From NCBI GenBank assembly GCA_023264015.1, contig JALQTJ010000009.1, positions 1 to 41,310 on the forward strand: a stretch of 41,310 nt of DNA. Reading direction: 5' to 3'. Position 1 is the first letter of the stretch; each line of letters starts with the position of its first letter. Of the stretch, positions 39,813 to 41,310 are shown one piece after another. The stretch comes from Flavobacteriaceae bacterium (GTDB taxonomy: Bacteria > Bacteroidota > Bacteroidia > Flavobacteriales > Flavobacteriaceae). The notes under the pieces are model-generated. The model saw only the letters and a list, made by a program, of their open reading frames with translations. It ran no database searches and was not told the origin of the DNA. Both the position numbers and the translations under genes were made by a program.

Positions 39813-41310
39813 TTAGAATGCGTCAATCAGTGCATTCAAGGTAGTACTCGGACGCATCGCCTTTGAGGCTAGACTAGGATCGGGTGCATAATAACCTCCA
39901 ACTTCTTGCGCTTTTCCTTGAGTTTCGTTGATCTCACCTAGTATAGTCTCTTCATTCGAATTCAAAGCGTCACTAAGATTCTTGAATTTATCGCGCTGTA
40001 CCGGATCAAGCTTCGATTGTCCTAAAGCTTCTATCCAGAATTTGATCAAGTGAAAATGGCTACCTCGAGTATCTAATGACCCGACGCTTCTCTGAGGTCC
40101 TAGATTTTCGTTGAGTAGTCGCTCAACGGCGTCTCCCAAACAGTTGGCATAAATGGTAAGGTTATCCAGATTATTCTTTTGGGCGATAAATTCAAGCGCC
40201 ACTTCTAGTGCTAAAAATTCACCCAGTGAATCCCAACGCAAGTGCCCTTCTTCTAAGAATTGCTCAACGTGTTTAGGAGCTGATCCTCCTGCACCCGTTT
40301 CAAAAAGTCCTCCTCCGTTCATCAACGGAACGATCGAAAGCATCTTGGCTGAAGTTCCTACTTCGAGAATAGGAAAGAGGTCGGTTAAATAATCTCTCAA
40401 TACGTTTCCTGTAACAGAAATCGTGTCTTTTCCGTCTTTCAATCTTTTCAGCGTTTCTAAAGTCGCTTCTGCTACTCCTAGAATTTTAATGTCTAAGCCA
40501 GCCGTGTCTTCTTGAGCGAGGTAGGTTTTAACCTTCTTAATCAATTCGGCATCATGGGCTCTAGTCTCATCTAACCAAAAAATGGCAGGTGTTTCTGAAA
40601 GTCTTGCACGTTCAACAGCCAAAGAAACCCAGTTTCTTATTGGTGCATCCTTCACTTGACACATTCTCCAAATGTCTCCGTGGTCCACTGCAGTTTCGGC
40701 TAAGACCTCTTTGGTGCTTTCATCGATAACCTGAACAGTACCCTTTTGAGCTATTTCAAAGGTTTTATCGTGTGAACCGTACTCTTCTGCCTTCTGAGCC
40801 ATTAGACCAACATTAGGAACTGTTCCCATGGTAGACGGATCGAAAGCACCATTTGCTTTACAGAAATCAATAGTGCTTTGATACACTGCAGCATAGGAGC
40901 TGTCAGGGATAATGGCTAAGGTGTCTTTTAACTCTCCCTTGGCGTCGTACATCTTACCTGAGTTGCGAATCATCGCTGGCATAGAGGCATCGATAATCAC
41001 ATCGCTTGGAACATGCAGGTTAGAAATTCCTTTATCGGAATTCACCATAGCCCAAGGGGCTTTTGCGTGCAGCTGATCTGATAGTGCTCGGTGAAGGGTA
41101 TTCGCTTCTTCAGACTCGTCTTGTGCAAGACGATTTAAAATGCTTTGGAGTCCCTCATTCGGATTAATCTTCAATCGCTCTAGGGTACTGGCATATTCGG
41201 CAAAGAGCGACTCAAAGTAGACGTTAATACCGTGTCCAAAGATGATGGGATCAGATACCTTCATCATTGTTGCTTTCATGTGGAGCGATAACAACAGTCC
41301 TTCTGAGGCT
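39813..41310 (-). CDS. icd: Monomeric NADP-dependent isocitrate dehydrogenase, C-terminal part (cut by window edge)
   Basis: The frame is open to the window end, and about 498 residues are visible of the usual 740 or so. Translating past the first start-like codon gives [20 protein letters not shown], which is internal sequence of the monomeric enzyme, so the gene clearly begins outside. Further motifs are [57 protein letters not shown]-like [20 protein letters not shown], and the ending [20 protein letters not shown]. It oxidatively decarboxylates isocitrate to 2-oxoglutarate, giving NADPH. This single-chain type is unrelated in length to the dimeric E. coli Icd. Confidence 0.95.
   Translation of the reverse strand, partial: ASEGLLLSLHMKATMMKVSDPIIFGHGINVYFESLFAEYASTLERLKINPNEGLQSILNRLAQDESEEANTLHRALSDQLHAKAPWAMVNSDKGISNLHVPSDVIIDASMPAMIRNSGKMYDAKGELKDTLAIIPDSSYAAVYQSTIDFCKANGAFDPSTMGTVPNVGLMAQKAEEYGSHDKTFEIAQKGTVQVIDESTKEVLAETAVDHGDIWRMCQVKDAPIRNWVSLAVERARLSETPAIFWLDETRAHDAELIKKVKTYLAQEDTAGLDIKILGVAEATLETLKRLKDGKDTISVTGNVLRDYLTDLFPILEVGTSAKMLSIVPLMNGGGLFETGAGGSAPKHVEQFLEEGHLRWDSLGEFLALEVALEFIAQKNNLDNLTIYANCLGDAVERLLNENLGPQRSVGSLDTRGSHFHLIKFWIEALGQSKLDPVQRDKFKNLSDALNSNEETILGEINETQGKAQEVGGYYAPDPSLASKAMRPSTTLNALIDAF

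Noticed and set aside
1-41310. CRISPR array, tRNA or rRNA genes, insertion sequences, prophage, or a defence island
   Set aside because: No direct-repeat array, tRNA-like cloverleaf, transposase, integrase or terminal repeat was seen. RmuC and PriA are housekeeping proteins here and do not indicate a defence locus.

Overview
The window looks like a compact stretch of core chromosome from a member of the Bacteroidota, most likely Flavobacteriia/Flavobacteriales; the family cannot be decided from this sequence. The evidence is: promoters of the Bacteroidota type (TTG, about 19-20 bases, then TAnnTTTG); little sign of Shine-Dalgarno sequences; lineage-associated families (DUF4199, DUF4252, DUF4294, probable DUF6495 and DUF6095); a CarB without its C-terminal regulatory domain; an rpsF-rpsR-rplI cluster without ssb; and a monomeric NADP isocitrate dehydrogenase. 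No tRNA, rRNA, CRISPR array, insertion sequence or prophage gene is visible, and no gap exceeds 300 bases.

Layout. 1-2795 (minus): fatty-acid catabolism, with a long-chain acyl-CoA ligase, a MarR regulator beside a 24-bp perfect palindrome, and the start of a 3-hydroxyacyl-CoA dehydrogenase. 2837-12799 (minus): purL, then an envelope/RNA-modification operon read as DUF4199, family 2 glycosyltransferase, phosphohexomutase, MsbA-like ABC exporter and RsmB-like methyltransferase. purL has its own promoter. 12941-15786 (plus): bL31 type B with terminator, a GlmU-like nucleotidyltransferase and mtaB. 15783-16709 (minus): a degenerate GNAT-fold protein and a small membrane/TPR-like protein. 16834-19941 (plus): rpmH (52 codons) with terminator, then carB. 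19950-22843 (minus): S41 lipoprotein protease and rmuC. 22917-24407 (plus): ECF sigma factor, probable membrane anti-sigma factor and DUF4252 protein. 24404-28993 (minus): purB, a CarboxypepD_reg-like secreted protein, a DEAD-box helicase and an RdgB-type NTPase.

29078-30961 (plus): a phosphatase/phosphoglycerate dehydrogenase fusion for serine synthesis. 30966-31439 (minus): rlmH. 31494-37810 (plus): a YihY-type membrane protein, priA, rpsF-rpsR-rplI with terminator, a DUF6495-like gene and hisS. 37815-41310: an M42 aminopeptidase (minus), a DUF4294 protein (plus), a DUF6095-like membrane protein and a truncated icd (both minus).

Most genes serve nucleotide synthesis (purL, purB, carB), translation and RNA maturation (L31, L34, S6, S18, L9, HisS, MtaB, RsmB-like, RlmH, DEAD helicase) and envelope functions. 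I found no convincing new defence or mobile system. The points most worth a second look are the phosphatase-dehydrogenase fusion, the MarR palindrome, the sigma/anti-sigma/DUF4252 unit beside the protease-RmuC pair, the truncated CarB, the GNAT-like protein lacking its acetyl-CoA loop, the GlmU-like protein lacking the usual nucleotide-binding signature, and a terminator placed in the leader of the DUF6495-hisS unit.
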